38,249 nt of DNA from Aureispira sp. (GTDB lineage: Bacteria > Bacteroidota > Bacteroidia > Chitinophagales > Saprospiraceae), in NCBI GenBank assembly GCA_024222455.1, contig JAAEPD010000363.1, positions 1-38,249 on the forward strand, given 5' to 3'. The position numbers were made by a program, and so were the translations under genes. Within the stretch, counting starts at the first letter, position 1; each line of letters begins with the position of its first letter. This document shows positions 1 to 8,480 of the stretch, in pieces. The notes beneath the pieces are model-generated. The model saw only the letters and a list, made by a program, of their open reading frames with translations, had not been told where the DNA came from and made no database searches.

Positions 1-114
1 CCTATTAATGCCTTTTCTCATTTATTTGCTGGATTAATTGCCTATCAATATTTAGATAAAAAACCAGCTATTTATTATCCTTCATTAACTAATGTTCAAC
101 ATAAAGCTGCTTAA
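1..114 (+). CDS. C-terminal end of an unidentified protein (partial)
   Basis: Frame 1 is open from the first base to a TAA at 112-114 and gives 37 residues, with a short hydrophobic stretch (HLFAGLIAYQY) followed by a polar tail ending in HKAA. The gene begins upstream of the window. The piece is too short to assign to a family; the hydrophobic stretch could be the last membrane helix of a membrane protein, but that is a guess. Confidence 0.5.
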   Translation, partial: PINAFSHLFAGLIAYQYLDKKPAIYYPSLTNVQHKAA

Positions 115-163
115 TTTCTAATCCTTAGTTCACGTTAAATTTGTAATCTACTTCATTATTTTT

Positions 164-1798
164 TTGATATTGTTGGTTATCTTCTTGGAATGGTGGTTGC
201 ATATTGCACCTCCTCCTGTTGAGGACAAAGCTACCTTAGAGCTCAAAAGGGAAGCTATTAGTCCTACCTTTTACAAAATAGGAAATAACTGGCTTCGCAA
301 GAATGAGTTAGGGTTGTATGAGGGCTATATTGAAGGTGCTCCTTTTGAGCGTGGAGCTATTTGGGGCAACTTAACTCAAGAACTTTTGGCCTCTCAAGAA
401 AAGGCCTTTGTAGCTCAAATAGATGAGATGATTCCTTCCCGAATCTACCTCTATTTATTACGTTATTTGATAGGTTTTTTTAATAGAAATATAGATGAAT
501 ATATACCTCTAGAATATCAGTTAGAAATTTATGGAGAATCACATTTTGCACCAGAAGATTATAATGCTTTTGAGCGTATGCTCAACTACCATGAGACTTA
601 TGATATTGGGCATGTATTACAAGATTATGCTTTGGTTGGCTACACTTCTTTTTCAGGTTGGGATGAAAAAAGTAGCGATAGTAGTTTAATAGTTGGTCGC
701 AATTTCAATTTTTATGTAGGGGATGACTTTTCTAAGGATAAAATTATCTTGTTTGTGAATCCTGATGAGGGGCATAAATTTGCTATGGTGACTTGGGCTG
801 GTATGATTGGAGTCACTTCTGGTATGAATGAGAAAGGGTTGACGGTGACTCTAAATGCAGCTCACTCAAAGATGCCTACTTCTGCGAAAACGCCTATAGC
901 CATAGTTGCTCGACAAATTCTACAATATGCTGAGAATATAGAAGAGGCACATGCTATTGCTCAGGAAATGGAAACTTTTGTTTCAGAGACAATTATGATA
1001 TCTTCTGCACAAGATGGGAAGCCTTAATCGAAAAGTCAATTAGTATTACATCATTATTAATGTCTGATAGTAATTCTATTATTTGCTCTAATCATTATCA
1101 AAGTGATTCATTTTGCAAATGATTCTAGTACCCAACGAAATATAAAAGAAAGTGCCTCTTTTTATCGTCAACAGCGCACTGAAGAATTGCTAAATCGTTA
1201 TGAAGTTTTAGATTATAAAAATGTAGCTGCTATACTTCGAGATCGAGGTGGTTTGTATGATGAAGATATTGGAATGGGCAACGAAAAGGCGCTCAATCAG
1301 CTGATTGCTCATCATAGAGTGGTGTTTATGCCTGAAAAACGCTTGATTTGGGTGTCTACTAATCCTTATCAATTAGGTGCTTTTGTAGCCTATGATTTGA
1401 ATGAGGTGTTTAGTGAATATCCTAACTTGAGTGATGATAGAGAGATCAAAGTAGATTCTTTGACTATTGTGGCAGATCCATTTTTGAAGACGGAGGAGTA
1501 CAAGAAATATGTAGAGTTTTGTGAGCTCAAAAAACATCTACAAAAGATTACTAAACTAAGTAGAGTTGAGTTTGATAAAATGGAGCATGACAAAGCTTTA
1601 CGTATTCAAGAGATCAACCCCCAATACTATCGTGCTTATGAGTTGGCTGGCGATTTATACAAAGCTAGAACACAATGGGATTTGGCTATAGAAGCCTACA
1701 AACAAGCCCTTGATTTAGAAATAGCAACTTTAAAAGAGCGAAGAAATATAGAAATAGCTTTATCAGAGTGTTTAGAGGCTAAAAAACAAGAAAACTAG
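164..1798 (+). pseudogene. Decayed C45-family (acyl-CoA:6-APA acyltransferase-like) Ntn hydrolase
   Basis: The translation resembles C45/NAAA-type acyltransferases of Bacteroidota: an N-terminal hydrophobic anchor, a central block (SLIVGRNFNFYVGDDF, then GMIGVTSGMNEKGLTV) and a C-terminal block (SIICSNHYQSDSF, NIKESASFYR), ending in a TPR-like segment. Three defects are visible. The expected nucleophile Cys in a GCTS-type motif is Tyr (GYTS, residue 160, codon 641-643). About one base is missing near 1016-1022, after a GGG run (SSAQDG should continue EALIEKS). One extra T sits in the T4 run near 1112-1115 (DSF should continue ANDSS). The two shifts compensate, so the outer parts share a frame. 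No ATG precedes the anchor: TTG 164 is the first possible start, and a natural N-terminus (VKFVIYF) would begin at a GTT at 134. I infer an inactive relic; sequencing error could explain the indels but not the Cys loss. Confidence 0.7.
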
Positions 1799-2524
1799 TG
1801 AAGCAATTAATTACAATAATAGTTTTATGTTGCATTACTCCAATGGGAGTTTTTGCTCAAACAATAAGTTTTGGAGCAGATACTAGTCGCATAAAAAATA
1901 TGCTTAGAAAAACTAAACCATCTAAACATCTTATAGCCCAATATTGGTTGATATAAGGAGCCCCCCTTTAGGTATGGAATGCCTCCTGAAAAGTATGTTA
2001 GAACTAAAAAGAAAAAGCAAGGGGGTAGACATTATTTTCTATCAAGGGTATAGGAAAAAAAAATTGGACACCATCTATTTCAAAGCAAAGAAGAATGGTG
2101 CTTATGAATTTATGTACAATCATTGTTGTGGAGGTTTTAACATACAAGATCTAAAAACTAGAAGGTATACAACTCCCAAATTTATAATCCAACTAAAAAA
2201 GACAAAAGCCAACTCTAATTATCTTATTACATTAGAAGAATCAGGCATTTTGACAATACCAAAGATACCTTAAGGGGGGAATGTAGAAGTGTAATGGCAT
2301 CTAATGTAACTCAATTGTCTATAGTAGAGATAGAAGAATGTATTATTGATAATGGAGGGTGTGGAAGCCTTTGTTTGATAAGGAATGGAGTTGTTGATGA
2401 TAGTTATAATTTTGAATATAAAAATAAACAAGTATTGGCAAAATTTAGGTTTATGGCCCTTCAGAATAAACCTTATAAACTTAGATATAATGTCAAGAAA
2501 AATAAAATCCTAAAGTTAGAATAG
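1798..2524 (+). pseudogene. Secreted protein gene broken by several frameshifts
   Basis: A GTG at 1798 overlaps the previous stop codon and begins a clear signal peptide (KQLITIIVLCCITPMGVFAQ), but this frame stops at 1956. The coding sense then continues in frame 2 (YKEPPFRYGMPPEKYVRT, from about 1952). It moves to frame 0 at the G5 run near 2030-2036 (GVDIIFYQGYRKKKL to IPK, stop 2273), and back to frame 2 near 2260-2270 (DTLRGECRS onward, stop 2522-2524). The pieces read as one protein of about 240 residues with a Cys-rich core (NHCCGGF, DNGGCGSLC). No family is recognised. Three or more shifts in one gene, beside another broken gene, suggest real decay. Confidence 0.55.
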
Positions 2525-2580
2525 TAAGTCAAAAACTTGCTTTGTTTATTGATAGAAGGTAGGTATTCATTACCAAAAAC

Positions 2581-2614
2581 GACATGTTCGTTAAGCCATA
2601 TGACATGTTCGTTA
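2581..2614 (+). repeat. Two copies of a 13-bp direct repeat, 21 bp apart
   Basis: GACATGTTCGTTA occurs at 2581-2593 and again at 2602-2614, in the gap between the decayed gene and the secreted 521-aa protein. The 21-bp spacing is two helical turns, so both copies face the same side of the DNA, as paired binding sites often do. A regulatory role is inferred. Confidence 0.45.
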
Positions 2615-2687
2615 GTTTCATTAGTAAGAATATGGTCAATTGAGTATCTTTATGTAATTATAAAATTTTATAAGCTAAATCTAAATC

Positions 2688-4253
2688 ATGAAAAACGTAC
2701 TTTTTTTATTAATGACTTTTTTTGTTACAAATCTATTTGCTCAAGACAATGTAAAGATAGAATGGGGGGAAGCCAATAAAAACCAATCATTCACTAATCG
2801 TATATTAGGTGAAACAGATGATGAAGTTGTTACTTTAGCTTCCAAAGGCAAAGATTTTTATATAGAAATATATGATAAGCAAAAGCTTTCCCTTAAAAAT
2901 TCTTATGAATTTAGCCTACCAGAAGAGCATGAGAAGAAAACAGAAATAGAGAAAATTCACTTTTTCCCAAAATCTGGAAAGATATTATTGTTTACAAGTT
3001 TATATGTTAAGAAGAAAAACAATATTTATTATTATGAAGTTAGTCTAAAAGGGAAGGTTGGCAAAAGTAATTTATTGTTAGAAATAGATGTAGAAAATAA
3101 AAGAAGAAGTGGGGATTTTGGTTTTGAGGTAGGGTTAGACGAAAATACTATATTGGTATATCATACTTCTACTCTTAAGAAAGAGAAAGCAAAACAAATT
3201 AGGGTAAAAGTTATTGATGATTCTTTTGAAGTGGTGGCCGATTTAGAGGATAAAATACCTATGAAAGAAGCAAAAAGAGAGGTGTTTGTTGATAACTTCA
3301 CATTTGATCAAAATGGATATATACATATGTTAGTTGCTAAACCAACAAATACATATACAGATTTTTTTATTTATACTTATGATAGTAAAGATGGTTACAG
3401 CAAAGATATGCAATCCATTATCTTAGATAAAGATCATGTAATTATATCACTAGCATTAGCAGTCAATCAACAACAAAATTTAGTTGCTGTAGGGTATTAT
3501 ATGAATAAAATGAAAGCTTTCACAATGCCTAGGATACAAGGGGTGTTTTCCTATATTTATAATCCTGAGGAGCAAAAAGAAGTCTATAAAAAATTTATTG
3601 CTTATACAGATGAAGACTATCAAAGTGCATATGGAAAAGAAGCAAAAAAGTATAAAAAAGGAATACCACTCACTCATTTTATAATGGATATTGTATTAGC
3701 CGATAATGGGGAGATTGTTTTAGTTAGTGAATCTAGACTTTTTGCACAAACCAATGTGATGGATCAATATAAGTATCAAGATATATTAGTAACTAGAATG
3801 AGTAAAGATGGTACTTTAATTTGGTTGAAATCTATCCCTAAACGTCAAGTGTTCACTCGCCCAAAACTTACATTAGGAGGGACTACAGGAGCAGGAGGTA
3901 TATCGATAACATTATCATTTTCAATCGCATTAATGAAAGATAAGTCTATTTATTTATCTTATTTAATGGCAGCTAAAAATGGGACTTATTACTTCATTTA
4001 TAATGATAATCCTAAAAATATTATTACTCCAATTGATGAGAAACCAAAAGTAATGGCCAATTTGGATAGAGGTGTACCAACCTTAGTTACTATAAAACAA
4101 GACGGTACTATGAAAAGAGAAGTACTTTATGGAGCTAAAAATGATGAATTAATCTTAAGACCTAGAATTAACAAAAAGGTTGATGAAAATACTATTTATG
4201 TATATGGGAATAGGAAAAAATTGGATAAAATAGGGCGCGTAGAATTAGAATAA
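2688..4253 (+). CDS. Secreted protein of unknown function, 521 aa
   Basis: The protein starts with a textbook signal peptide (MKNVLFLLMTFFVTNLFAQ) and is therefore probably exported to the periplasm or outer surface. The mature part is Lys- and Tyr-rich with many alternating beta-type segments (IHFFPKSGKILLFTS, DNGEIVLVSESRLF). This spacing fits a repeated beta-strand fold, possibly beta-propeller-like, but no signature motif is visible. A Gly-rich stretch (GGTTGAGGISITLSFS) lies near residues 400-415. There is no lipobox Cys and no C-terminal sorting domain that I can see. It is intact, has its own strong terminator directly downstream and is not obviously in an operon. I cannot assign a function. 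Confidence 0.8.
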   Translation: MKNVLFLLMTFFVTNLFAQDNVKIEWGEANKNQSFTNRILGETDDEVVTLASKGKDFYIEIYDKQKLSLKNSYEFSLPEEHEKKTEIEKIHFFPKSGKILLFTSLYVKKKNNIYYYEVSLKGKVGKSNLLLEIDVENKRRSGDFGFEVGLDENTILVYHTSTLKKEKAKQIRVKVIDDSFEVVADLEDKIPMKEAKREVFVDNFTFDQNGYIHMLVAKPTNTYTDFFIYTYDSKDGYSKDMQSIILDKDHVIISLALAVNQQQNLVAVGYYMNKMKAFTMPRIQGVFSYIYNPEEQKEVYKKFIAYTDEDYQSAYGKEAKKYKKGIPLTHFIMDIVLADNGEIVLVSESRLFAQTNVMDQYKYQDILVTRMSKDGTLIWLKSIPKRQVFTRPKLTLGGTTGAGGISITLSFSIALMKDKSIYLSYLMAAKNGTYYFIYNDNPKNIITPIDEKPKVMANLDRGVPTLVTIKQDGTMKREVLYGAKNDELILRPRINKKVDENTIYVYGNRKKLDKIGRVELE

Positions 4254-4299
4254 ACTTTCTGTTTCGAATAGTAGCCCTCCATCTAATAGAGATGATATA

Positions 4300-4328
4300 A
4301 AAAAAGGCCCCATTTTTGGGGCTTTTTT
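4300..4328 (+). terminator. Rho-independent terminator after the 521-aa secreted protein
   Basis: The stem GCCCC/GGGGC has an ATTTTT loop and is followed by T6. An A-run precedes the stem and extends the pairing, so it may work in both directions. It lies about 50 bp past the stop at 4253. Confidence 0.85.
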
Positions 4329-4490
4329 GTTATCATCTTTGTGTATTCTAATGAAGAATAGTACAATAGATCATTTTTTTAGTTGAAAAATACACAGTTT
4401 TGACAACCACATTATATATATAATGTTATTTTGCATAGTTTTACATGCATTTTTTGTATAAATTATCATCATTCATTAAAAATAAACCAA

Positions 4491-6731
4491 ATGAAAAGGA
4501 TACTTACACTACACTTATTGATAGCAATGTTTTTTGCTACAAACACCTTTGCCCAAAATGTGGGGATTGATATTGCTGCTCCAACTTCTAAGTTGCATGT
4601 AGTGCAGACTGCTGCTGTTGGAGGTATAGAGGTAGACCATGCAGGAGCCACTGGCAACTCTTTAGTAGTTTTTCCCCAAAATGCAGCTAATACAGATGCT
4701 GCTGCTTGGATTATAAACTTTACTGCTGGTATAGGATTAGACGTTACTATGTTTACAGCAGCAAGCACAGCACCTGGTATATTAGTAGATAATGGAGGTG
4801 CAGGAATAGGTCAAGTTATAGATATGACTAATACAACAAGCACTTCTTCAGGACTTTTTGTAAATAATGCGAGTCTTGGAAATGGAGCAACTATTAATAT
4901 GCTAAATGCAGGAGCAGGAGGAACAGGAGTTTTTATAAACCAAGATGGAACTGATGCTTTTTCGAGAGGTATAGAATTGCAAATGGATGCAGCTAGTATA
5001 GCATTAGGAGTTGGTATTTTCCATTCTGGTGCAGGCATGGGGCAACTTATTAATATGGATAATCCTACAAGTACTGCATCTGCACTTAGGGTAAATAATA
5101 CAAATCTTGGTGATGGTGTTGTTGTTACTATGGCCAATACAGGAGCAGGAGGAACAGGAACTTTCATAGATCAAGATGGGACTGATGCTTTTTCAAGAGG
5201 TATAGAGTTACAAATGGATGCAGCTAGTATAGCATTAGGAGTTGGTGTTTTTCAGGCTGGTGCTGGAACTGGTCAAGTTATTAGTATGACTAATGCAACA
5301 AGCACTTCTTCAGGACTTTTTGTAAATAATGCAGGACTTGGGATGGGACATTCTATATCTATGACTAATACAGGAGCAGGAGATGCAGGTGTTTATATAG
5401 CACAAGCAGGAACAGGCGGTTTTTCGAGAGGACTTGATATATTTATGGGAACAGCTACTAATGCAGCAGCAGGTGTAAATGTTTATCATGGAGGTGTTGG
5501 ATCTGGAATTTCTACGGAATTAGCTAACTTTACGCGTGCAATGCAAAATAATTTAACTGCAGCAGGTGGATATGGTGTACTTAGTTTCTTCAATGGTGAG
5601 TATGGAATTGGTTATTATGTAGATTCTATTGCTGATGGTTTTGCTTTTCAGGCTACTGTTAATTCTGCTACTCCAACTATTGGTACTCTTATATCAGGAG
5701 CTGTTTTTTCAGGAACACAACAAGGTGTAGGACATGGGATCTTACTTAACCATAATGGTACTCAAGGTAGAAATGCAGAGTTTAATATAACAAATCCTGC
5801 TAACAATGATTATGCTGTATTTATTACTCATGAAGGAGTAGAATCTGCTATGCGTGTTGAAAATCAAGGAGCACCTCCTGCTCAGTTGAATGTAGCAGAA
5901 TTTGAATATTCTGGAACTCATACCTTCCAAGATCATGTTGCTGTATTTGGCCGTTCTACTCCAGCAGTAGATTATGGAATTGGAGTACAGGGAACTGGTA
6001 ACTGGTATGGGGTAGAAGGTATTGCTGGTAGTAGTGGTGTTGCTGTATTTGGTACAGGAGGTGATGTTGCTGCTACAGGTGTTAAATCATTCTATATTGA
6101 TCATCCTCAAGATCCAGAAAATAAAATCTTACGTCATTATGCTATAGAGTCTAATGAAGTACTAAATATGTATCGTGGTATTGTGAAATTAGATGCTAAT
6201 GGAGAAGCAATGGTACAATTACCTGATTATTTTGAGGCTATTAACAAAGATTATAGCTATCAATTAACTCCAATTGGAACAGGCCAACAACCTTATATTG
6301 CTACAGAAATTTCTAATAATGAATTTAAGGTTGCAGGTGCTCCAAACTCAAAAGTTTCATGGACAGTTCATGCTCAACGTAATGATCCTTATGTTCAGCA
6401 AAATAAAGCAAAATTAGTTGATGTAATAGAAAAGACAGCTGATCGTAAGGGGAAATATTTGACTCCTGAATTGTATGGACAGCCAATGTCTAAATCTATG
6501 ACACCTAGATCTGAATCTAAAAAGGTGATCTCCACCACAACTACAAACACAAAAAATAAACCTCAACTTTCTGGCTTAGAAAAAGGAGGAAAAAGAGTTA
6601 AGGATAAGTCTGTTGAAGCAAATAAAACAGACAAAATAGAGGAGTTGAAAGCATCTACTCCAAAAACATACACAAAAAAGGAAACTGTTAATAAAGAAGA
6701 ATATGTAAGAAAGCATATGATTCAAAAATAG
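4491..6731 (+). CDS. Large secreted repeat (fibre-like) protein with conserved C-terminal domain, 746 aa
   Basis: ATG 4491 is chosen because it gives a clean signal peptide (MKRILTLHLLIAMFFATNTFAQ, cleaved after FAQ); an in-frame ATG further upstream would add a non-signal extension. After the signal come NVGIDIAAPTSKLHV, typical of the N-terminus of tail-fibre-like Bacteroidota surface proteins, and a Gly/Ala/Thr-rich region built from about 77-residue repeats (GTDAFSRGIELQMDAASIALGVG...). Near residues 535-630 is a domain found in related secreted proteins (KSFYIDHPQDPENKILRHY, MVQLPDYFEAINKDYSYQL, VSWTVHAQRNDPY). The last roughly 100 residues are Lys/Thr-rich and probably disordered. By family resemblance it is a surface or fibre protein; its ligand is unknown. 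The repeats are almost identical in DNA, so copy number could change. Confidence 0.8.
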   Translation: MKRILTLHLLIAMFFATNTFAQNVGIDIAAPTSKLHVVQTAAVGGIEVDHAGATGNSLVVFPQNAANTDAAAWIINFTAGIGLDVTMFTAASTAPGILVDNGGAGIGQVIDMTNTTSTSSGLFVNNASLGNGATINMLNAGAGGTGVFINQDGTDAFSRGIELQMDAASIALGVGIFHSGAGMGQLINMDNPTSTASALRVNNTNLGDGVVVTMANTGAGGTGTFIDQDGTDAFSRGIELQMDAASIALGVGVFQAGAGTGQVISMTNATSTSSGLFVNNAGLGMGHSISMTNTGAGDAGVYIAQAGTGGFSRGLDIFMGTATNAAAGVNVYHGGVGSGISTELANFTRAMQNNLTAAGGYGVLSFFNGEYGIGYYVDSIADGFAFQATVNSATPTIGTLISGAVFSGTQQGVGHGILLNHNGTQGRNAEFNITNPANNDYAVFITHEGVESAMRVENQGAPPAQLNVAEFEYSGTHTFQDHVAVFGRSTPAVDYGIGVQGTGNWYGVEGIAGSSGVAVFGTGGDVAATGVKSFYIDHPQDPENKILRHYAIESNEVLNMYRGIVKLDANGEAMVQLPDYFEAINKDYSYQLTPIGTGQQPYIATEISNNEFKVAGAPNSKVSWTVHAQRNDPYVQQNKAKLVDVIEKTADRKGKYLTPELYGQPMSKSMTPRSESKKVISTTTTNTKNKPQLSGLEKGGKRVKDKSVEANKTDKIEELKASTPKTYTKKETVNKEEYVRKHMIQK
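4716..5408 (+). repeat. Tandem 231-bp coding repeats (77 aa each)
   Basis: Units begin at 4947 and 5178, each exactly 231 bp. Diverged copies lie on either side, from 4716 and from 5409. The two central units share long identical stretches (for example the DNA for MDAASIALGVG), while the outer copies have drifted. This suggests a recent duplication inside an older repeat array. Confidence 0.8.
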
Positions 6732-6756
6732 AAACAGTATTTTTAGAATAATACAG

Positions 6757-6788
6757 AACCACTATCCTTTGCAGGGTAGTGGTTTTTT
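6757..6788 (+). terminator. Rho-independent terminator after the repeat protein
   Basis: AACCACTATCC pairs with GGGTAGTGGTT across a short loop (TTTGCA) and is followed by a run of T. It lies 26 bp past the stop at 6731. Confidence 0.85.
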
Positions 6789-6796
6789 AGTATAAT
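6788..6796 (+). promoter_or_regulatory. TAGTATAAT element 38 bp upstream of the thioesterase
   Basis: This 9-mer ends 38 bp before the ATG at 6835 and directly abuts the terminator T-run. The same 9-mer precedes three other genes in the window (8380, 10690 and 15718). It resembles a -10 box, but Bacteroidota housekeeping promoters usually have TAnnTTTG at -7, so the role is inferred. Confidence 0.35.
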
Positions 6797-6834
6797 GAGC
6801 CTTATTATATAGTATCCACTTAACTTAATGTATT

Positions 6835-7314
6835 ATGCCAGGAACACAACGAGAACTAATTTTACGATTTTTAGCAGAGCCCACAGATGTAAATTTTGGA
6901 GGGAAGGTACATGGAGGAATTGTAATGAAATGGATAGATCAGGCTAGCTATGCTTGTGCAGCTGGATGGTGTGGTACTTATTGTGTGACTGTCTATGTAG
7001 GAGGGATCCGTTTCCTAAAACCTATTCGTATTGGGAGTATAGTTGAAATAAAAAGTAGAGTGATTTATACAGGAAATACTAGTATGCATATATCTGTGGA
7101 TGTGTTGGCTAGTGACCCTAAGGATAATGATTTTAAGAAAACAACACATTGCATTATTGTTTTTGTAGCCATGGACGATAAAGGGAATAAGATTCCAGTC
7201 CCTAAATGGGTTCCAAAAGCAGAAGGTGATCAGGACCTAGAGGTCTATGCTAAACGATTGATAGAGTTAAGGAAAGGGATAGCAGAGGAAATGAAAGAGC
7301 GTCATTTAGACTAA
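6835..7314 (+). CDS. Acyl-CoA thioesterase, hotdog fold (YciA/ACOT type), 159 aa
   Basis: Single hotdog domain. The N-terminal half carries the family pattern for the central helix and catalytic Asp (NFGGKVHGGIVMKWIDQASY, residues about 20-39), followed by FLKPIRIGSIVEIKSRVIYTGNTSM and a strand ending CIIVFVAMDDKGN. Length matches the 130-170 aa YciA/BFIT-like class, which hydrolyses acyl-CoA thioesters in the cytoplasm and forms oligomers. It appears to be a single-gene unit between two terminators. Chain-length preference cannot be told from sequence. The family call is firm; a role in membrane lipid turnover or CoA recycling is inference. Confidence 0.88.
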   Translation: MPGTQRELILRFLAEPTDVNFGGKVHGGIVMKWIDQASYACAAGWCGTYCVTVYVGGIRFLKPIRIGSIVEIKSRVIYTGNTSMHISVDVLASDPKDNDFKKTTHCIIVFVAMDDKGNKIPVPKWVPKAEGDQDLEVYAKRLIELRKGIAEEMKERHLD

Positions 7315-7340
7315 AATATAAAATAAAAACAAAGGTTTGA

Positions 7341-7382
7341 TGCCCATAAATGCTAGGTTTAGCGTTTGTGGGCATTTTTTTT
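7341..7382 (+). terminator. Rho-independent terminator after the thioesterase
   Basis: TGCCCATAAA pairs with TTTGTGGGCA across a 14-nt loop and is followed by T8. It lies 26 bp past the stop at 7314. Confidence 0.85.
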
Positions 7383-7476
7383 AGAAAAAAAGATAGAGGA
7401 ATTTTAGGGGGGATATGAATACAAAGCGACATGTATATGTAAAAACGCATAAATAAACTCAAAAATATATATAGTT

Positions 7477-7644
7477 ATGAAAGCTCTACAAAATATCTTT
7501 TCAATGATCGTATTGGTGGCCTTTTTGGGATGTTTAGTAAATATCTTTGGTGCATTAGGTCAAGGTGAAGATGTGGAGACTATGCAAGATGTAGAGCCTG
7601 TAGTTGTACAAGAGATTTTAGCTTATAATATTACAATGAGTTAG
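7477..7644 (+). CDS. Small secreted or membrane peptide, 55 aa, unknown
   Basis: ATG 7477 opens a 55-codon frame with a basic start (MKALQNIF) and a long hydrophobic core (SMIVLVAFLGCLVNIFGALG). The tail is acidic (GEDVETMQDVEPVVVQEIL). It has the design of a signal peptide or single-pass membrane anchor followed by a short acidic domain. A terminator follows 49 bp downstream, which supports a real transcription unit. The Cys inside the hydrophobic core is not in a convincing lipobox. No family is recognised. Confidence 0.6.
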   Translation: MKALQNIFSMIVLVAFLGCLVNIFGALGQGEDVETMQDVEPVVVQEILAYNITMS

Positions 7645-7692
7645 TTTTTTATAGTGAAAATTTTCATAGTTTAAACTGGAGTGTGGTGTTCC

Positions 7693-7728
7693 AATATCTT
7701 CAACCAAAAGGGTTGGAGATATTTTTTT
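7693..7728 (+). terminator. Rho-independent terminator after the 55-aa peptide gene
   Basis: AATATCTTCAACC pairs with GGTTGGAGATATT across a 5-nt loop and is followed by T5, closing the transcription unit of the small gene. Confidence 0.85.
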
Positions 7729-7831
7729 GTTAAAAGTGATTAAGGTCATGTTTGATGATGTCAATGCTCATCAAAAAAATAGTGATAAGTGGGGTTATTG
7801 TAATATCAAATAATGTTAAAATTCATTTATT

Positions 7832-8287
7832 ATGGTTCCCCGAGTCGCCCCCTATTTCGTTTTTTGTTTTTTATTTGCTACAAGTATATTAATAGGGCAA
7901 ACAACCAAAAAAGTAGCTGAGCACATTGTTTTAGGAGAGTGTGTTACCCATCTTAAAATTGATTTACCTGCTAGTCAAGTAGAGCTAAGAACAACCAAAA
8001 GTTCTAGAATCTTAGTTGAAACAAGTGTTACCTTATCTGTTTCTAATGAACATTTATTAGACTATTTAGCTCAAACAGGTAGATATAACTTAAGACCAAT
8101 AGAAGACAAAACTAATCACACCCTAACCTTAACAAAGAATCAAAAACTAAGTAGTGGTGTTTTGATTGTGAAAGGAAAAGAAGTAAGAGAAGATTTTGTA
8201 TATACTATATATGTACCTAGTAGCAAAATTGATTTAATGAATGTAGAGGTTCAAGATGATGGAGTAGTAGGTTATATAGGTGATTAG
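7832..8287 (+). CDS. Small secreted protein, paralogue family member 1, 151 aa
   Basis: It has a signal peptide (hydrophobic core FVFCFLFATSILIGQ). The mature part shares a clear pattern with three genes at 34930-36733: a LP..(Q/K)VE(L/I)(R/K) segment, then (S/G)SRILVE...TLS, then LLDYL...GRYN, and near the end YTIYVPS. Lengths of the full members are 150-151 aa. The alternation of short strands suggests a compact beta-rich exported domain. I do not recognise a named family; resemblance to the start of DUF4097-type beta-helix proteins is only a loose impression. It stands alone here, 28 kb from its relatives, with its own terminator. Confidence 0.8.
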   Translation: MVPRVAPYFVFCFLFATSILIGQTTKKVAEHIVLGECVTHLKIDLPASQVELRTTKSSRILVETSVTLSVSNEHLLDYLAQTGRYNLRPIEDKTNHTLTLTKNQKLSSGVLIVKGKEVREDFVYTIYVPSSKIDLMNVEVQDDGVVGYIGD

Positions 8288-8313
8288 GCTTTTTGATATA
8301 GTCTCAAAAATAT

Positions 8314-8356
8314 AAATGGTTTTACAGCAATACAGAAAGCTGTAAAACCATTTTTT
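8314..8356 (+). terminator. Rho-independent terminator after paralogue 1
   Basis: AAATGGTTTTACAGC pairs with GCTGTAAAACCATTT across a 10-nt loop and runs into T6: a 15-bp stem, 26 bp past the stop at 8287. Confidence 0.88.
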
Positions 8357-8379
8357 ATTATATTATAAATGAACGTTAT

Positions 8380-8397
8380 TAGTATAATTAATATTAA
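8380..8397 (+). promoter_or_regulatory. Shared 18-mer containing TAGTATAAT, upstream of the recombinase
   Basis: TAGTATAATTAATATTAA here is identical to 15718-15735, upstream of the lipoprotein gene. Its first nine bases also occur before the genes at 6835 and 10722. A promoter or regulator site is inferred. It lies 83 bp before the ATG at 8481. Confidence 0.4.
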
Positions 8398-8445
8398 CTA
8401 TTAATGCCTTATTATTTTATAATAATAATTATCTTTAAAATCTAT

Positions 8446-8477
8446 TAAATACATATTTAGTAAATTTCAGAAATTTA
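8446..8477. promoter_or_regulatory. Two adjacent dyads immediately before the recombinase start
   Basis: TAAATA-CA-TATTTA (8446-8459) and TAAATTTC-A-GAAATTTA (8461-8477) are both perfect palindromes around small centres. The second ends 3 bp before the ATG at 8481. Their position fits an operator or recombinase-binding subsites; this is inference, since AT-rich DNA forms short palindromes fairly often. Confidence 0.45.
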
Positions 8478-8480
8478 GAC

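Noticed and set aside
4469-5167. Two open frames on the minus strand over the repeat protein
   Set aside because: They mirror the low-complexity Gly/Ala/Thr codons of the plus-strand gene and have no start context or family likeness.
4947-5408. Possible CRISPR-like or satellite array
   Set aside because: The repeats are long, in frame and translated without spacers, so they are protein repeats.
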